Below are positions 42,177 through 51,678 of a stretch of 64,000 nucleotides of DNA, piece by piece. Below the pieces are notes generated by a model. That model saw only the letters and a program-made list of their open reading frames with translations, had not been told where the DNA came from and made no database searches. How positions within the stretch are numbered: the first letter of the stretch is position 1; each line of letters opens with the position of its first letter. The DNA is taken from the NCBI RefSeq assembly GCF_002879855.1, contig NZ_PNYB01000008.1, forward strand, positions 62,001 to 126,000. The letters are read 5' to 3'. The position numbers and the translations under genes were made by a program. The DNA comes from Trinickia soli. Its GTDB lineage: Bacteria > Pseudomonadota > Gammaproteobacteria > Burkholderiales > Burkholderiaceae.

Positions 42177-44750
42177 ATGGAAGCCTTGGCATTGCGCGAT
42201 GACCTCCCGCGCTACAACCCGGAAGAATCGTCGGTCGCCCGTCATGCACCCGAGCGCGTGCCCGGACACGAATTGACGGCGCAAATCGAGGCCGCTTGCG
42301 AACGCGCATGCCAGTCTATTGCGCCTGCGTGGCCGCTGGATCGCGCCGTTGCGGTCAATCCGCATTGGGCACGGACCGGCCGGCCGCTGCGGCTCGTTGC
42401 GGCGCGCATGGCCGTGCTGGGGGGCGTTCGGGTGTTTCCGTCTCGCCGCTACATTGCGGATGCGTGGAGCAAAGAGCGCATCACGCACGCGGATCTTGCT
42501 TATGCACTCGCTTCGCTGCCGGTCGCGCGCGAAAACGCGCTGACCGCAAAGCAGTGCATCGACGCATTGCGCAACGAAGAAAACCCGCCGCGTTTGCCGC
42601 TTCTGATCGACGTATTGGATGCCGACCCAGCGCGTGAGAACTGCTTAACCTACAGGCAGGCGGTGACGCATCAGATCGGGCAAACGTGCGCCGCCTATTT
42701 CGACGACAGCCAGGCGGAGTGGCAGCCCGATCGATCCGGCGGGCTCTATGCCTTTTGGCGCAACACGCTCACGCACGACCATGGCATCGGAACATTGATG
42801 GGCATACCCGAGCTCGGCAAGTGGCTCGACAAGATTCCCGTCGACCGCCGTCAGGCGGAAACGTGGGTCTTGCAGCGTCTGGGTTTGCCGCCCGAGGTGT
42901 GGGCCGATTATCTGGAAGCTGTTCTGCTCTCCGTCAACGGTTGGGCTTCATGGTGCGCCTATCTTGGCTGGCAGGCCGTGCTGGCTGGCGAGACCGACCC
43001 GCATCTGCGAGACTTGCTGGCCATTCGACTTGCTTGGGGCGTGATCTTGCTGGAGAGCAACGGTGCCTCGAATGCTCACCGTGCGTTTTCGGCATTGCAG
43101 ACCGAGTGGAACGACTCCGCCGCGGTGCTACGACATGCGCAAGACATGCTGACTGTCGACGAGGTTTGGCAGGTGGCCCTGGAAACCGGCTATCAACGGC
43201 AACTCACACGTAAGCTCAGCACGACATCGTCTTCTCGCATGAGCGCGGTCCCGCGCCAATCGATCGAAGTGCAGGCGGCTTTTTGTATCGACGTCCGTAG
43301 CGAACGGATGCGCCGCTCCATAGAAGCCGTGTGGCCCGCCGTGCAAACGATAGGTTTCGCAGGCTTCTTCGGCCTACCCGTTGCCTACGCGCCGCTTGGC
43401 ACGTCGGCGTCGCGCCCTCAACTGCCAGCGCTGCTCGCGCCTTCGCTCGGATTGACTGATCGCATCATTGCTTCCGAAGCCGACCGGGCGAAAGGTGACG
43501 CGACCCTGCGCGACCGAGCGCGTCGAGGCAGGAGGCGTCGGTTTGCGCTTTCGGAGCAGGGACAAGCACTGGGCCGCTGGCCCAACGCCGCGTTTTCCTT
43601 TGTCGAGGCGGCCGGGGTGGGATACGTCGGAAAACTTGCGCAATGGTTCGCCCCATCGGGCGGCCCACGCGGGCGAGACGATTGGGCAGGACTACCGGCA
43701 CGTTACAGAGCCATCTGCCGCCCAACGCTCGGCGATCTGGATACCGACACGAAGGTGGAGTTGGCCGCGGGCGTGCTGCACGCGATGGGACTGGACCGTC
43801 ATCTGGCGCCTCTCGTGCTGTTCATCGGCCACGGCAGTCAAAGCAGCAACAATGCTCACGCCGCGTCATTGGATTGCGGCGCCTGCTGCGGTCAGACGGG
43901 CGAAGTGAACGCGCGTGCGCTAGCGCTGCTGCTCAACGACTCTGCCGTTCGCGAGGGACTGGAGTGCCTTGGCATTGCCATACCGCACGAAACCGTCTTC
44001 GTGGCCGCGTTGCACAACACCACCACCGATGAAGTCGAGGGCTTCGACCTGGATCTGTTGTCGCCCATTGCCCTCGAGCGCTGGAACAGCATGCAACGCG
44101 TTTTTGCTCAAGCGAGCGACCAGGTTCGCCGTGAGCGCGCCGTGAGTCTCGCTATCGATCCTCGAACCGCGAGCGCCCAACTGCTCACGCTGCTGCGCCG
44201 TCGAGGAAACGATGGCGCTCAGACACGACCGGAGTGGGGACTAGCCGGAAATGCCGCATGCATCATCGCGCCGCGCCATCGCACATATGGCGCGGCTTTG
44301 GACGGACGTTGCTTCTTACACGACTACGACGCGGACAGTGACCCGGACGGTAGCTTGCTGGAATCGTTGATGACCGGGCCACTGATCGTGGCTCATTGGA
44401 TCAACTGGCAATATCACGCGTCAACGTGCGACCCGTTGCACCTGGGCAGTGGGAACAAGCTCCTGCATAACGTCGTGGGAGGGCGGATCGGCGTGTTCGA
44501 GGGCAACGGCGGCGACCTCCGAATCGGGCTGGCCCGCCAGTCTGTACACGATGGCACGGGCTGGGTGCACGAGCCGCTTCGAATGACCGCAATTATCGAT
44601 GCTTCGGAAAATGCAATCGAGCGCGTGCTGCACAAACGCGAGGAGGTGCACCGCCTCGTCGAAAACGGCTGGCTGCATTTATGGCGGTTCGACGGCTCGA
44701 ACCTCGCCCGCTACGTCGACGGTAGATGGCACGCACTGACGCTGGGTTGA
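42177..44750 (+). CDS. dabA: DabA, UPF0753 (DUF2309) inorganic carbon transporter subunit
   Basis: An 857-residue peripheral protein with a beta-carbonic-anhydrase-like zinc site. The expected zinc and catalytic residues are Cys370 and Asp372 ('AFCIDVRSERMRRSIE'), His552 ('LFIGHGSQSSNNAH') and Cys567 ('SLDCGACCGQTGEV'). The 15-residue spacing from His to Cys equals that of the Halothiobacillus DabA residues as I recall them. The start at 42177 (ATG) is preferred to a TTG at 42165. With DabB it should hydrate CO2 in an energy-coupled, one-way manner and accumulate bicarbonate. No RuBisCO gene is in the window, so it may supply bicarbonate for carboxylases. Confidence 0.9.
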   Translation: MEALALRDDLPRYNPEESSVARHAPERVPGHELTAQIEAACERACQSIAPAWPLDRAVAVNPHWARTGRPLRLVAARMAVLGGVRVFPSRRYIADAWSKERITHADLAYALASLPVARENALTAKQCIDALRNEENPPRLPLLIDVLDADPARENCLTYRQAVTHQIGQTCAAYFDDSQAEWQPDRSGGLYAFWRNTLTHDHGIGTLMGIPELGKWLDKIPVDRRQAETWVLQRLGLPPEVWADYLEAVLLSVNGWASWCAYLGWQAVLAGETDPHLRDLLAIRLAWGVILLESNGASNAHRAFSALQTEWNDSAAVLRHAQDMLTVDEVWQVALETGYQRQLTRKLSTTSSSRMSAVPRQSIEVQAAFCIDVRSERMRRSIEAVWPAVQTIGFAGFFGLPVAYAPLGTSASRPQLPALLAPSLGLTDRIIASEADRAKGDATLRDRARRGRRRRFALSEQGQALGRWPNAAFSFVEAAGVGYVGKLAQWFAPSGGPRGRDDWAGLPARYRAICRPTLGDLDTDTKVELAAGVLHAMGLDRHLAPLVLFIGHGSQSSNNAHAASLDCGACCGQTGEVNARALALLLNDSAVREGLECLGIAIPHETVFVAALHNTTTDEVEGFDLDLLSPIALERWNSMQRVFAQASDQVRRERAVSLAIDPRTASAQLLTLLRRRGNDGAQTRPEWGLAGNAACIIAPRHRTYGAALDGRCFLHDYDADSDPDGSLLESLMTGPLIVAHWINWQYHASTCDPLHLGSGNKLLHNVVGGRIGVFEGNGGDLRIGLARQSVHDGTGWVHEPLRMTAIIDASENAIERVLHKREEVHRLVENGWLHLWRFDGSNLARYVDGRWHALTLG

Positions 44751-45012
44751 GGCTGCGGCCACGAAACCGGACTGGCGCGAATTCAAAGTGTACGGATTTA
44801 GCAACGAATGAAACGATATTTGGGTTCATGTCACTACTTTTTCCGCATATTCCCACACGATGTCGCCACATCTGGCATCATGACTCGCGCAACGGTCGGG
44901 CTGAGGCGCGCAAGGGTTCTCGGCTCGCCCGCGCAGTAGAACGGCAGGCAGCGCCACGCCCGTAACGCGCCTGTAGCTTGAATCGTCAAGACAGGAAGAC
45001 GAAGACCAACTC

Positions 45013-45393
45013 ATGAGACAAGTCGACAACGAGTTCGAGGCTGTAACGATTGCACAACTGGCGGCATCAGATTTACGCCAGATCGACGCGTTGAACTATG
45101 GGGTCATTGGTTTCACGGCTGATTTCCGCGTGACTGTGTACAACGCGACCGAGTCACGAAACGCGGGACTATCGCCCGCACGGGTCATATCCCGACACCT
45201 GTTTGAGGAAGTGGCGCCCTGTATGAACAACTTCATCGTCGCCCAACGATTTATCGACTGCGAAGCGCTCGACGAAATCGTCGCTTATGTGCTTACCTTG
45301 CGGATGCGACCGACGCCCGTCAGGTTGCGCCTGCTGATGTCCCCGGACATTGCCACTCGTTATCTCCTGATCGACCGACAGGTGACAAGTTGA
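45013..45393 (+). CDS. Photoactive yellow protein-like PAS protein
   Basis: A 126-residue single PAS domain that aligns with photoactive yellow protein (PYP). The chromophore cysteine is Cys70 in 'LFEEVAPCMNNF', matching 'DVAPC' of PYP. Tyr43 and Glu47 in 'VYNATESRNAG' match Tyr42 and Glu46, which hydrogen-bond the 4-hydroxycinnamoyl chromophore, and 'RMRPTPVRL' matches the 'QMTPTKVKV' strand with Met100. Thr50 and Arg52 are not kept. If it binds the chromophore it is a blue-light sensor; no tyrosine ammonia lyase or coumaroyl ligase gene is in the window. Its stop overlaps the start of the diguanylate cyclase (TTGA). Confidence 0.75.
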   Translation: MRQVDNEFEAVTIAQLAASDLRQIDALNYGVIGFTADFRVTVYNATESRNAGLSPARVISRHLFEEVAPCMNNFIVAQRFIDCEALDEIVAYVLTLRMRPTPVRLRLLMSPDIATRYLLIDRQVTS

Positions 45394-46721
45394 CCAGTAC
45401 CGCTGCTGACAACGACCTCGGCTCCGAGTACGAAGCGCTGCTGTCATTCATGTACCTGTCGCCTGTAGGCCTGGTTCGCAGTGACATGGATGGTGTCGTC
45501 GACATGATGAACCCGATGGCGGCGCAACTGTTGATGCCGCTCGTCAAGGGCGGTGGGTTGTCCAACATTCTCGATGCACTGACTGCAATTGCACCGGAAC
45601 TGCGAAACATGGTGTCTGGCTTCACGGGAGAACGCGGAGCCGTCTGCGAGAATTACAGACTGTTTATACGTCCAGCCAAAACGCAGCCAGTGGTGCTTTC
45701 CTGTTCACTCATAAAGGTCGGCGAAAACCTTTTGATGACCGTGCTGACCGATATATCACGACAAGTCGTCGCCGAAAGACGAGTCCAACAAACAGAGTCA
45801 TGGCTGGCCGGGATCTGCACAAATATTAACGATTTTGCGTTCTTCACACTCGATGAACACGGTCAGGTCGAAGCATGGAATTCTTCGATTGAAAGATTAG
45901 CGGGTTTCTCCCCCGACGACGTGGTGGGAAAGCGGTTGGATCTGTTTTATGGACTGGATCAAGAGAGGGGCGGCAGGCTGCTTCAACAGGTCGCACTCGC
46001 ACGCGATGACGGATGGCACATGGAGGAGTGCTGGTGTGAAACGAAATCAGGACGACGCTTCTGGGGACAAGTTCTCGTGTGCGTACTCCGCGAAGACGCG
46101 GGTGAGGTATCCGGTTATTCCGTCGTCATTCGCGACACGTCCGAACGGAAAGTGACCACCGACAACCTGGAACGCTTGCTTACAACGGACCATTTGACTG
46201 GCGCCCGCAATCGAGCTCATTTTATTCAGGTGGCCGAGGCAGAAATTGCGCGCGCCAAGCGACATGCACGACCTCTATCGCTCGTCATGCTGGACGCGGA
46301 TCATTTCAAAGCAATCAACGATACAGCCGGGCACAAGGCGGGCGACGAAGTGTTGAAGCACCTCGTCACCGAAGCCAAGGGTGTTCTTCGCCCGTCGGAT
46401 GTCGTCGGCCGGCTGGGGGGTGAGGAGTTCGCCCTGCTTTTGCCGCAGACTCTTCCGCAAGAAGCCGTCGCGGTCGCGGAGCGACTGCGCGCCTTGGTCG
46501 AACATGCGCCCGTCGAGTTTGACGGCCAATCACTGAGGGCCACCATCAGCCTTGGCGTTGCATCGCTGAGCGAACGCAACGACAATCTTGACGACCTGCT
46601 CGAAGCCGCCGATCGTGCTTTATATGAAGCGAAGCGCTCTGGACGAAACCGTGTCTGCGTCGTGGGTATCGAAGAGGTCGTCAACGAAACGATTCCGCAG
46701 GACGAAACCTCGAAGCGCTGA
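45390..46721 (+). CDS. PAS-PAS-GGDEF diguanylate cyclase
   Basis: A 443-residue protein that would make c-di-GMP. One PAS-like region covers about residues 15-125 and a second about 140-255 ('ICTNINDFAFFTLDEHGQVE'), followed by the GGDEF domain ('LLTTDHLTGARNRAHFI'). The active site is GGEEF at residues 343-347, and an RxxD inhibitory site lies five residues before it ('RPSDVVGRL'), so the enzyme is likely active and feedback-controlled. The TTG start at 45390 overlaps the PYP-like stop; starting at the next Met would cut the first PAS. Coupling implies the PYP-like protein is its sensor partner. Confidence 0.87.
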   Translation: MTSTAADNDLGSEYEALLSFMYLSPVGLVRSDMDGVVDMMNPMAAQLLMPLVKGGGLSNILDALTAIAPELRNMVSGFTGERGAVCENYRLFIRPAKTQPVVLSCSLIKVGENLLMTVLTDISRQVVAERRVQQTESWLAGICTNINDFAFFTLDEHGQVEAWNSSIERLAGFSPDDVVGKRLDLFYGLDQERGGRLLQQVALARDDGWHMEECWCETKSGRRFWGQVLVCVLREDAGEVSGYSVVIRDTSERKVTTDNLERLLTTDHLTGARNRAHFIQVAEAEIARAKRHARPLSLVMLDADHFKAINDTAGHKAGDEVLKHLVTEAKGVLRPSDVVGRLGGEEFALLLPQTLPQEAVAVAERLRALVEHAPVEFDGQSLRATISLGVASLSERNDNLDDLLEAADRALYEAKRSGRNRVCVVGIEEVVNETIPQDETSKR

Positions 46722-46781
46722 AATCAGGTCAACTCGTAAACGGGTATCGAACGAGGCACATCAATCAGGGCAACTCAGGCA

Positions 46782-47567
46782 ATGAAATCTCTAACCTTAT
46801 CCCGTGCTGATGGGCAGGTGCCGTCCCACGGCTGCGAAGGCTGCAAAGACGAAACTGCGTTGTCGATCGATATCGCCTTCGCGTTTCAGCCCATTATGGA
46901 CGTCGTCGACAAAAAGCCTTTTGCGTATGAGGCACTGGTTCGAGGTCGACAGGGAGAACCAGCCTCGACGGTGCTATCACAGGTTGATGGAAGAAATAGA
47001 TACCGGTTCGATCAGAAATGCAGGCAAATCGCTATCGCGACAGCTGCGGAGCTGCAGTTAGAAACGCATCTCTCGATCAACTTCATGCCGAATGCTGTGT
47101 ACCGGCCCGAAGTGTGCATCAGAACGACACTCGAGGCGGCTGAGACGCACGGATTCCCGCTAGAGCGGATCATATTCGAGACCGTCGAGGGCGAAGAAAT
47201 TGCCGATCGCGCACACATGGTCGAAATTTTCAAGGCCTATAAGAACTACGGCTTCCTCACAGCAATTGATGATTTCGGTTCCGGTTATTCGGGGTTGGCT
47301 TTGCTGGTGGATTTCCAGCCTGATATCGTTAAGCTCGACATGTGCCTCCTGCGTGGCATTGACAGAGACTCCGTGCGACAGCGCATCGTCAAAGGGATAT
47401 TGGCGATCGCCGCGGACTTGGGCATCAAGGTGATTGCGGAGGGTATCGAAACGAGCGGCGAACGCGACTTCTTTCTTGCTCATGGAGTCCGCCTGATGCA
47501 GGGTTATTTTTTTGCGAAGCCCGCGTTCCGGGCCCTGCCCCCGGTCAGCGAATGGGCGTTCGTTTGA
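46782..47567 (+). CDS. EAL-domain c-di-GMP phosphodiesterase
   Basis: A 261-residue stand-alone EAL protein. The EAL triad is residues 50-52 ('PFAYEALVRG'), with catalytic-metal blocks 'LSINFMPNAV', 'IIFETVEGEEI', 'AIDDFGSGYSG' and 'KVIAEGIET' all present, so it should hydrolyse c-di-GMP. A short N-terminal Cys pair ('CEGCKDE') precedes the domain and may bind metal or sense redox. It follows the cyclase by 60 bp, giving a make-and-break pair downstream of the PYP-like sensor. Confidence 0.9.
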   Translation: MKSLTLSRADGQVPSHGCEGCKDETALSIDIAFAFQPIMDVVDKKPFAYEALVRGRQGEPASTVLSQVDGRNRYRFDQKCRQIAIATAAELQLETHLSINFMPNAVYRPEVCIRTTLEAAETHGFPLERIIFETVEGEEIADRAHMVEIFKAYKNYGFLTAIDDFGSGYSGLALLVDFQPDIVKLDMCLLRGIDRDSVRQRIVKGILAIAADLGIKVIAEGIETSGERDFFLAHGVRLMQGYFFAKPAFRALPPVSEWAFV

Positions 47568-47662
47568 AACGGATGAGATCGAGCCTGCGGATGACGCGAC
47601 GTGCGTGACGCCCGGCGCCGCGCCGCCCGTCGCCAACATGTTGTCCGCACCTATCGTCGTCC

Positions 47663-48442
47663 TCATTGTTCAGCGTAGTTCCACAGCAAACCACCGTCGA
47701 CGTAGAGCGTCGAGCCGGTAACATAGTCGGCCTCGTCCGACGCCAAGAACAGCACCGCGTTGGCGACGTCGAGCGGCTTGCCCAATCGTTTAAGGGGAAT
47801 GTTGCCGAGCAGCGCGGTCAGCTTCGCCGGATCATGCAGCAACCGGTCGTTGATCGACGTGCCGATCGCGCCCGGCGCCACGTTATTGACGGTAATGCCG
47901 AGCGGAGCAAGCTCAATCGCGAGATTACGCATCATCATCTTCATTCCGCCTTTGCTGGCGCAGTAACTCGTGAAATGCGGAAACGGCAATTCCTCGTGCA
48001 CGGAGCTGATGTTGACGATACGCCCGCCCCGCTGGCTATCGCGCAAATGACTCACGAATGCTTGCGTAACGAAGAATGCGCCTTTCAAATTGATGTCGAG
48101 GACACGGTCGTAATCCTCTTCGGTCACATCGAGAAACGATGCATTGTGCTCCACGCCGGCATTGTTGACGAGTACGTCGATTCTGCCCATATGCGTGATC
48201 GCTTCTTCGATCAGCCGGCGGCCGGCTTGCGTCTCACTGACATCGGCCGCCACGATGCACCCGTCGCTGCCCGCGGCGCGCACGTCGGCCAGGGTCTGCG
48301 CGGCGCGGTCGTCGTCGTGAAGGTCGTTGACGACGATCTTCGCGCCCTCCTGCGCCAAGCGCACGGCAACGGCACGACCGATGCCCCGCGCCGCGCCGGT
48401 CACGAGCGCTATCTTTCCTTGCAATCTCGCCACTTTCTCCAT
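47663..48442 (-). CDS. SDR-family oxidoreductase (glucose 1-dehydrogenase-like)
   Basis: A 259-residue short-chain dehydrogenase. The NAD(P) motif is 'ALVTGAARGIGRAVAVRLAQ', the catalytic Ser is in 'RIVNISSVHEELPFPHFTSY', and Tyr-x-x-x-Lys is YCASK. The C-terminus 'GSTLYVDGGLLWNYAEQ' is that of glucose 1-dehydrogenase-type SDRs. AAAGGAG precedes the ATG at 48442; the frame to 48607 has no start signal. It is convergent with the EAL gene and upstream of an epoxide hydrolase remnant on the other strand. Confidence 0.88.
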   Translation of the reverse strand: MEKVARLQGKIALVTGAARGIGRAVAVRLAQEGAKIVVNDLHDDDRAAQTLADVRAAGSDGCIVAADVSETQAGRRLIEEAITHMGRIDVLVNNAGVEHNASFLDVTEEDYDRVLDINLKGAFFVTQAFVSHLRDSQRGGRIVNISSVHEELPFPHFTSYCASKGGMKMMMRNLAIELAPLGITVNNVAPGAIGTSINDRLLHDPAKLTALLGNIPLKRLGKPLDVANAVLFLASDEADYVTGSTLYVDGGLLWNYAEQ

Positions 48443-48659
48443 ACTGACTCCTTTGACTGTGCGATGGGCGTATAGCTCGCTTTGCAAAAAGAAGCAATTC
48501 GCAGGCCCGGCGTAAAGAACAACATCAGCCGATCGTGCAAATGCGCGGCGATCGATCATCTGGTTCGTACGCGTGTCGCCGGCATCCCGACGGCTTGCCC
48601 CTTTCAAAGAACGCCAACCTCAGCTCTTTGTGACGTTGTGTATCTGCGATGTCTCCAGA

Positions 48660-49276
48660 GACAACCCGGCGGCACACGGCGCGAGCGCCGCCGACTCATT
48701 TCACCTGGTCATACCGTCACTGCCGGGTTATGGATTCTCCGGCAAACCGACGACGACCGGCTGGGGTCCCGAGCGCACCGCGCGGGCGTGGGTCGTGCTG
48801 ATGAAGCGGCTCGGCTACGACACATTCGCGGCGCAGGGAGGCGATCTCGGCGGGGTAGTGGCGAATGTGATGGGCAGGCAGGCGCCGTCCGAACTGTTGG
48901 GCATCCACGTCAACTTTCCCGCGACAGTACCGGCGGATATTGTGAAATCGCTTCAAAACGGCGACCCGCCGCCGGCCAGCCTGTCGGCTGAAACATTACG
49001 CTGTACTGGTTGACCAACACCGGAGTTTCGTCGTCGCGATTCTATTGGGAGTCGCATTTCAATTTTCTGGCCGCCGCGGATGTGTCGGTGCCCGCCGCCG
49101 TCAGCGTGTTTCCGCGCGAGAACTACGAAGCACCGCTGAACTGGACAAAGCAGGCGTATCACCATCTCGTCCATTTCAACCGTCTTGACCGCGGTGGACA
49201 CTTCGCGGCGTGGGAACAACCGGAACTTTTCGCAAGCGAAGTAAGAGCGGGCTTACGCCCGTTGCGCAACTCGTGA
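48660..49276 (+). pseudogene. Epoxide hydrolase remnant
   Basis: The plus strand carries two pieces of an epoxide hydrolase in different frames. The first has 'FHLVIPSLPGYGFSGKP' and 'YDTFAAQGGDLGGVVAN'. The second begins 'NITLYWLTNTGVSSSRFYWE' and ends 'GGHFAAWEQPELFASEV'. The N-terminal domain is missing and roughly 65 residues are lost at the junction near 48990, which also shifts the frame. The gap from 48443 to 48659 shows no other gene. Confidence 0.88.
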
Positions 49277-49356
49277 GTCAGCACGTTCCCAACTACTGCC
49301 CGCCTCTTCATCACCCTGACAACGCCTGCACGGCGACCGTACGCCTGGCTGCAAGG

Positions 49357-49370
49357 TTGATTTGCATCAA
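49357..49370. promoter_or_regulatory. FNR/ANR box before the second AI-2E gene
   Basis: TTGATTTGCATCAA, a perfect match to TTGAT-N4-ATCAA. It lies 108-121 bp before the TTG start of the AI-2E gene and in a region without other features. Confidence 0.65.
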
Positions 49371-49477
49371 TCGGCCGGGGCCGCGGCCGCGCACAATCAA
49401 CGTCTAAGCGTGGAGCTTGCTGGCGGCGCAAGGTCGTGCAAGCTGGAACAGTCGGGGCAGAGATCGGAGGCCGCGAA

Positions 49478-50650
49478 TTGAACCGTCAACCTCATGGAAC
49501 AGTTGTCCGAGCCAGGCAGATTGTGCAAGCCCGTCCGACTGTCGATCTCGCTCGCATCATGCTGGGCGTGCTGGCGCTATCGCTGCTGATCGGCGGCAGC
49601 CTCTATATCCTTCGTCCGTTTCTGCTCGCGCTCGTCTGGGCCACCATGATCGTCGTCGCGACCTGGCCGGCCCTGGACGCGGTGCAGCGGCGTCTGCGAG
49701 GTCACCGTGGGCCTGCCGTGGTCGTGATGCTGCTGGCATTGATGGTCGTGATCGTGCTTCCTATCTATGGCGCGGTGTCGACTCTGGCGGCCCACGCAGA
49801 CGAGATCACCACGCTCGTGACGGGTTTGCCGAACTACACGTTGCCGCCGCCGCCGAACTGGCTCGCCAGCCTGCCGCTCGTCGGCGCGCGTGCCACGCGC
49901 GAGTGGCAAACGCTGACGGACGCAGGACCGGGCGGCGTCCTGGCGACGCTGCAGCCGTATGCGGTTCGCGTGGCCGGGTGGCTGCTCGCACGTGCGAGCG
50001 CGATTGGCGCACTTGTGCTTCACCTGCTGCTCACCGTCTTCATCTGCGGCATTCTCTACACGAAGGGGGAAGCAGCCGGGCGCATCGTGACCCGCGTTGC
50101 ACAGTGCGTGGCACCCGAGAACGGCGCGGCGATGGTGCGGCTCGTCGAACATGCGATTCGCGGGGTCGCACTGGGCGTCGTGGTGACGGCGCTGGCCCAG
50201 TCCGCGCTGGGCGGCCTCGGGGTGTGGGTCGCGGGCGTCCCGTATGCCGGCGTCCTGACAGCGATCCTGTTCATTTTCTGTCTCGCTCAGCTCGGTCCGC
50301 TTTTGCCATTATTGGCGTCTGTCGCGTGGTTGTTCATGCATGACGCACGGCTTGCGGCGATCCTGCTGCTCGTGTGGTCCATCGGCGTGACGGCGCTGGA
50401 CAACATTTTGCGCCCGATCCTCATCCGGCGCGCCATCGCGCTGCCGATGATCCTCATTCTCGCCGGCGTGCTGGGTGGTCTGCTTGCGTTCGGTATGATC
50501 GGGCTGTTTATCGGGCCGGTGCTGCTTGCCGTCACCTATGCCCTCATGCTGGCATGGATCGACACGCAGGAAGCCGCGCGCGCCGCGGACAATGCACCAG
50601 CCATGCCTGACACGCCCCGCGCCGCGAACAACCCCGCGACCCATGAGTAA
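49478..50650 (+). CDS. AI-2E family permease (YdiK-like, copy 2)
   Basis: A 390-residue membrane protein of the AI-2E family. The TTG start is set by GGAGG seven bases upstream; a frame start at 49436 has no such site. Hydrophobic segments begin 'ARIMLGVLALSLLIGG', and the conserved end of the membrane domain is 'LAGVLGGLLAFGMIGLFIGP'. Overall it is similar in architecture to copy 1 at 25308-26411 but different in sequence. A perfect FNR-type box lies upstream, so low-oxygen induction is likely. The substrate is unknown. Confidence 0.88.
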   Translation: MNRQPHGTVVRARQIVQARPTVDLARIMLGVLALSLLIGGSLYILRPFLLALVWATMIVVATWPALDAVQRRLRGHRGPAVVVMLLALMVVIVLPIYGAVSTLAAHADEITTLVTGLPNYTLPPPPNWLASLPLVGARATREWQTLTDAGPGGVLATLQPYAVRVAGWLLARASAIGALVLHLLLTVFICGILYTKGEAAGRIVTRVAQCVAPENGAAMVRLVEHAIRGVALGVVVTALAQSALGGLGVWVAGVPYAGVLTAILFIFCLAQLGPLLPLLASVAWLFMHDARLAAILLLVWSIGVTALDNILRPILIRRAIALPMILILAGVLGGLLAFGMIGLFIGPVLLAVTYALMLAWIDTQEAARAADNAPAMPDTPRAANNPATHE

Positions 50651-50692
50651 CGCCAGCCACAGGTTTTGGAGATTGGCTGAACAGGTGCCCGG

Positions 50693-51655
50693 CTAAGGCT
50701 GCGCGCTATTTCCCGAGCGCGCCTGCCCTGTCTGCTGGCGCCGGTATTCGTCGAATTTCATCTGCATGTACTCCTGCCGATCCATTTCGTGCAGTTGCAG
50801 CGGATATCGTTCGTTTGCGTCGAACCAGTTGGTCAGTCGTTGCACGAATTGCTGGTCGGGCGGGGCAGACAACGCGCCGAGATAGGCCTCGACCGCCAGG
50901 TAGTAACGCATCGTGTTGCGCTCCATCAGGCCACGCATCCCGCCGATATATGCCGGCCGGGCAGCGGAGGACGGATCGTCGATCTCGGTGAAGCCGACCT
51001 TGCCGCGAGCAAAGGCGGCCAGATAGGCCTTCATCGCGAGACGCCCGATCGCGCCGTAGCTGTAGGCATACGTGAGATGCACGAACGTGCGGCCACCGCC
51101 AAGTTCCACCGCTTCCACGACGATCTGATAATCCCGGGTGCTCAATGGTCCGCGGTCCGCATGGAGCTTCACCTGCAAGTATCCCGGGCCGGTGGTCGCC
51201 GCGTCGTATTCGAATTGCACCACGTACGTGGTGCCGAGTTCTTCGGCAACTTCCTTCTTGCTGACGTTGACGACCAAAGTATTGCCGCCCTCACCGCTGG
51301 TAGCACGACAGTACTTGATATTGGGGTGCAGAATCATGACGTCGCACCAGTTCTTCGAGCCTTGCGTCGGGTCGTCGAACACCGCGTTCAAGGTCGCGAA
51401 CGGATAAGCCATCACCGCGTAGACTTCCCCCCTGAGCGTGGAGGGCGACTCCTCCGAATCCAGATACAACGGCCGCTCGAACTGATTGTGCTCAAGCCGG
51501 GGCATCAACTTCTGGTATGTCTCGCGCAGGTTGGCCGCATCGTCCGCGCTGCTGGCCGGCACGCCCGGGCATGGCAAGCAGCACGCCATCAGCACCGACG
51601 CCATGAGCGCCGCCTTGCATAGCCGGCGGCTCGCCGGGATTGCGAGCCTCGGCAT
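50693..51655 (-). CDS. Exported protein of unknown function
   Basis: A 320-residue protein with a signal peptide ('LCKAALMASVLMACCLPCPG'). The mature part is soluble and mixed alpha/beta, with recognisable stretches 'EVYAVMAYPFATLNAVFDD' and 'VHLTYAYSYGAIGRLAMKAY'. It may be a START-like lipid-binding fold, but I cannot assign a family. The ATG at 51655 follows GAGACAGAG; the frame start at 51682 is less likely. The CsbD-like gene ends 23 bp upstream, so both may share a transcript. Confidence 0.72.
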   Translation of the reverse strand: MPRLAIPASRRLCKAALMASVLMACCLPCPGVPASSADDAANLRETYQKLMPRLEHNQFERPLYLDSEESPSTLRGEVYAVMAYPFATLNAVFDDPTQGSKNWCDVMILHPNIKYCRATSGEGGNTLVVNVSKKEVAEELGTTYVVQFEYDAATTGPGYLQVKLHADRGPLSTRDYQIVVEAVELGGGRTFVHLTYAYSYGAIGRLAMKAYLAAFARGKVGFTEIDDPSSAARPAYIGGMRGLMERNTMRYYLAVEAYLGALSAPPDQQFVQRLTNWFDANERYPLQLHEMDRQEYMQMKFDEYRRQQTGQARSGNSAQP

Positions 51656-51678
51656 CGCTCTGTCTCGACCGGCAGCGG

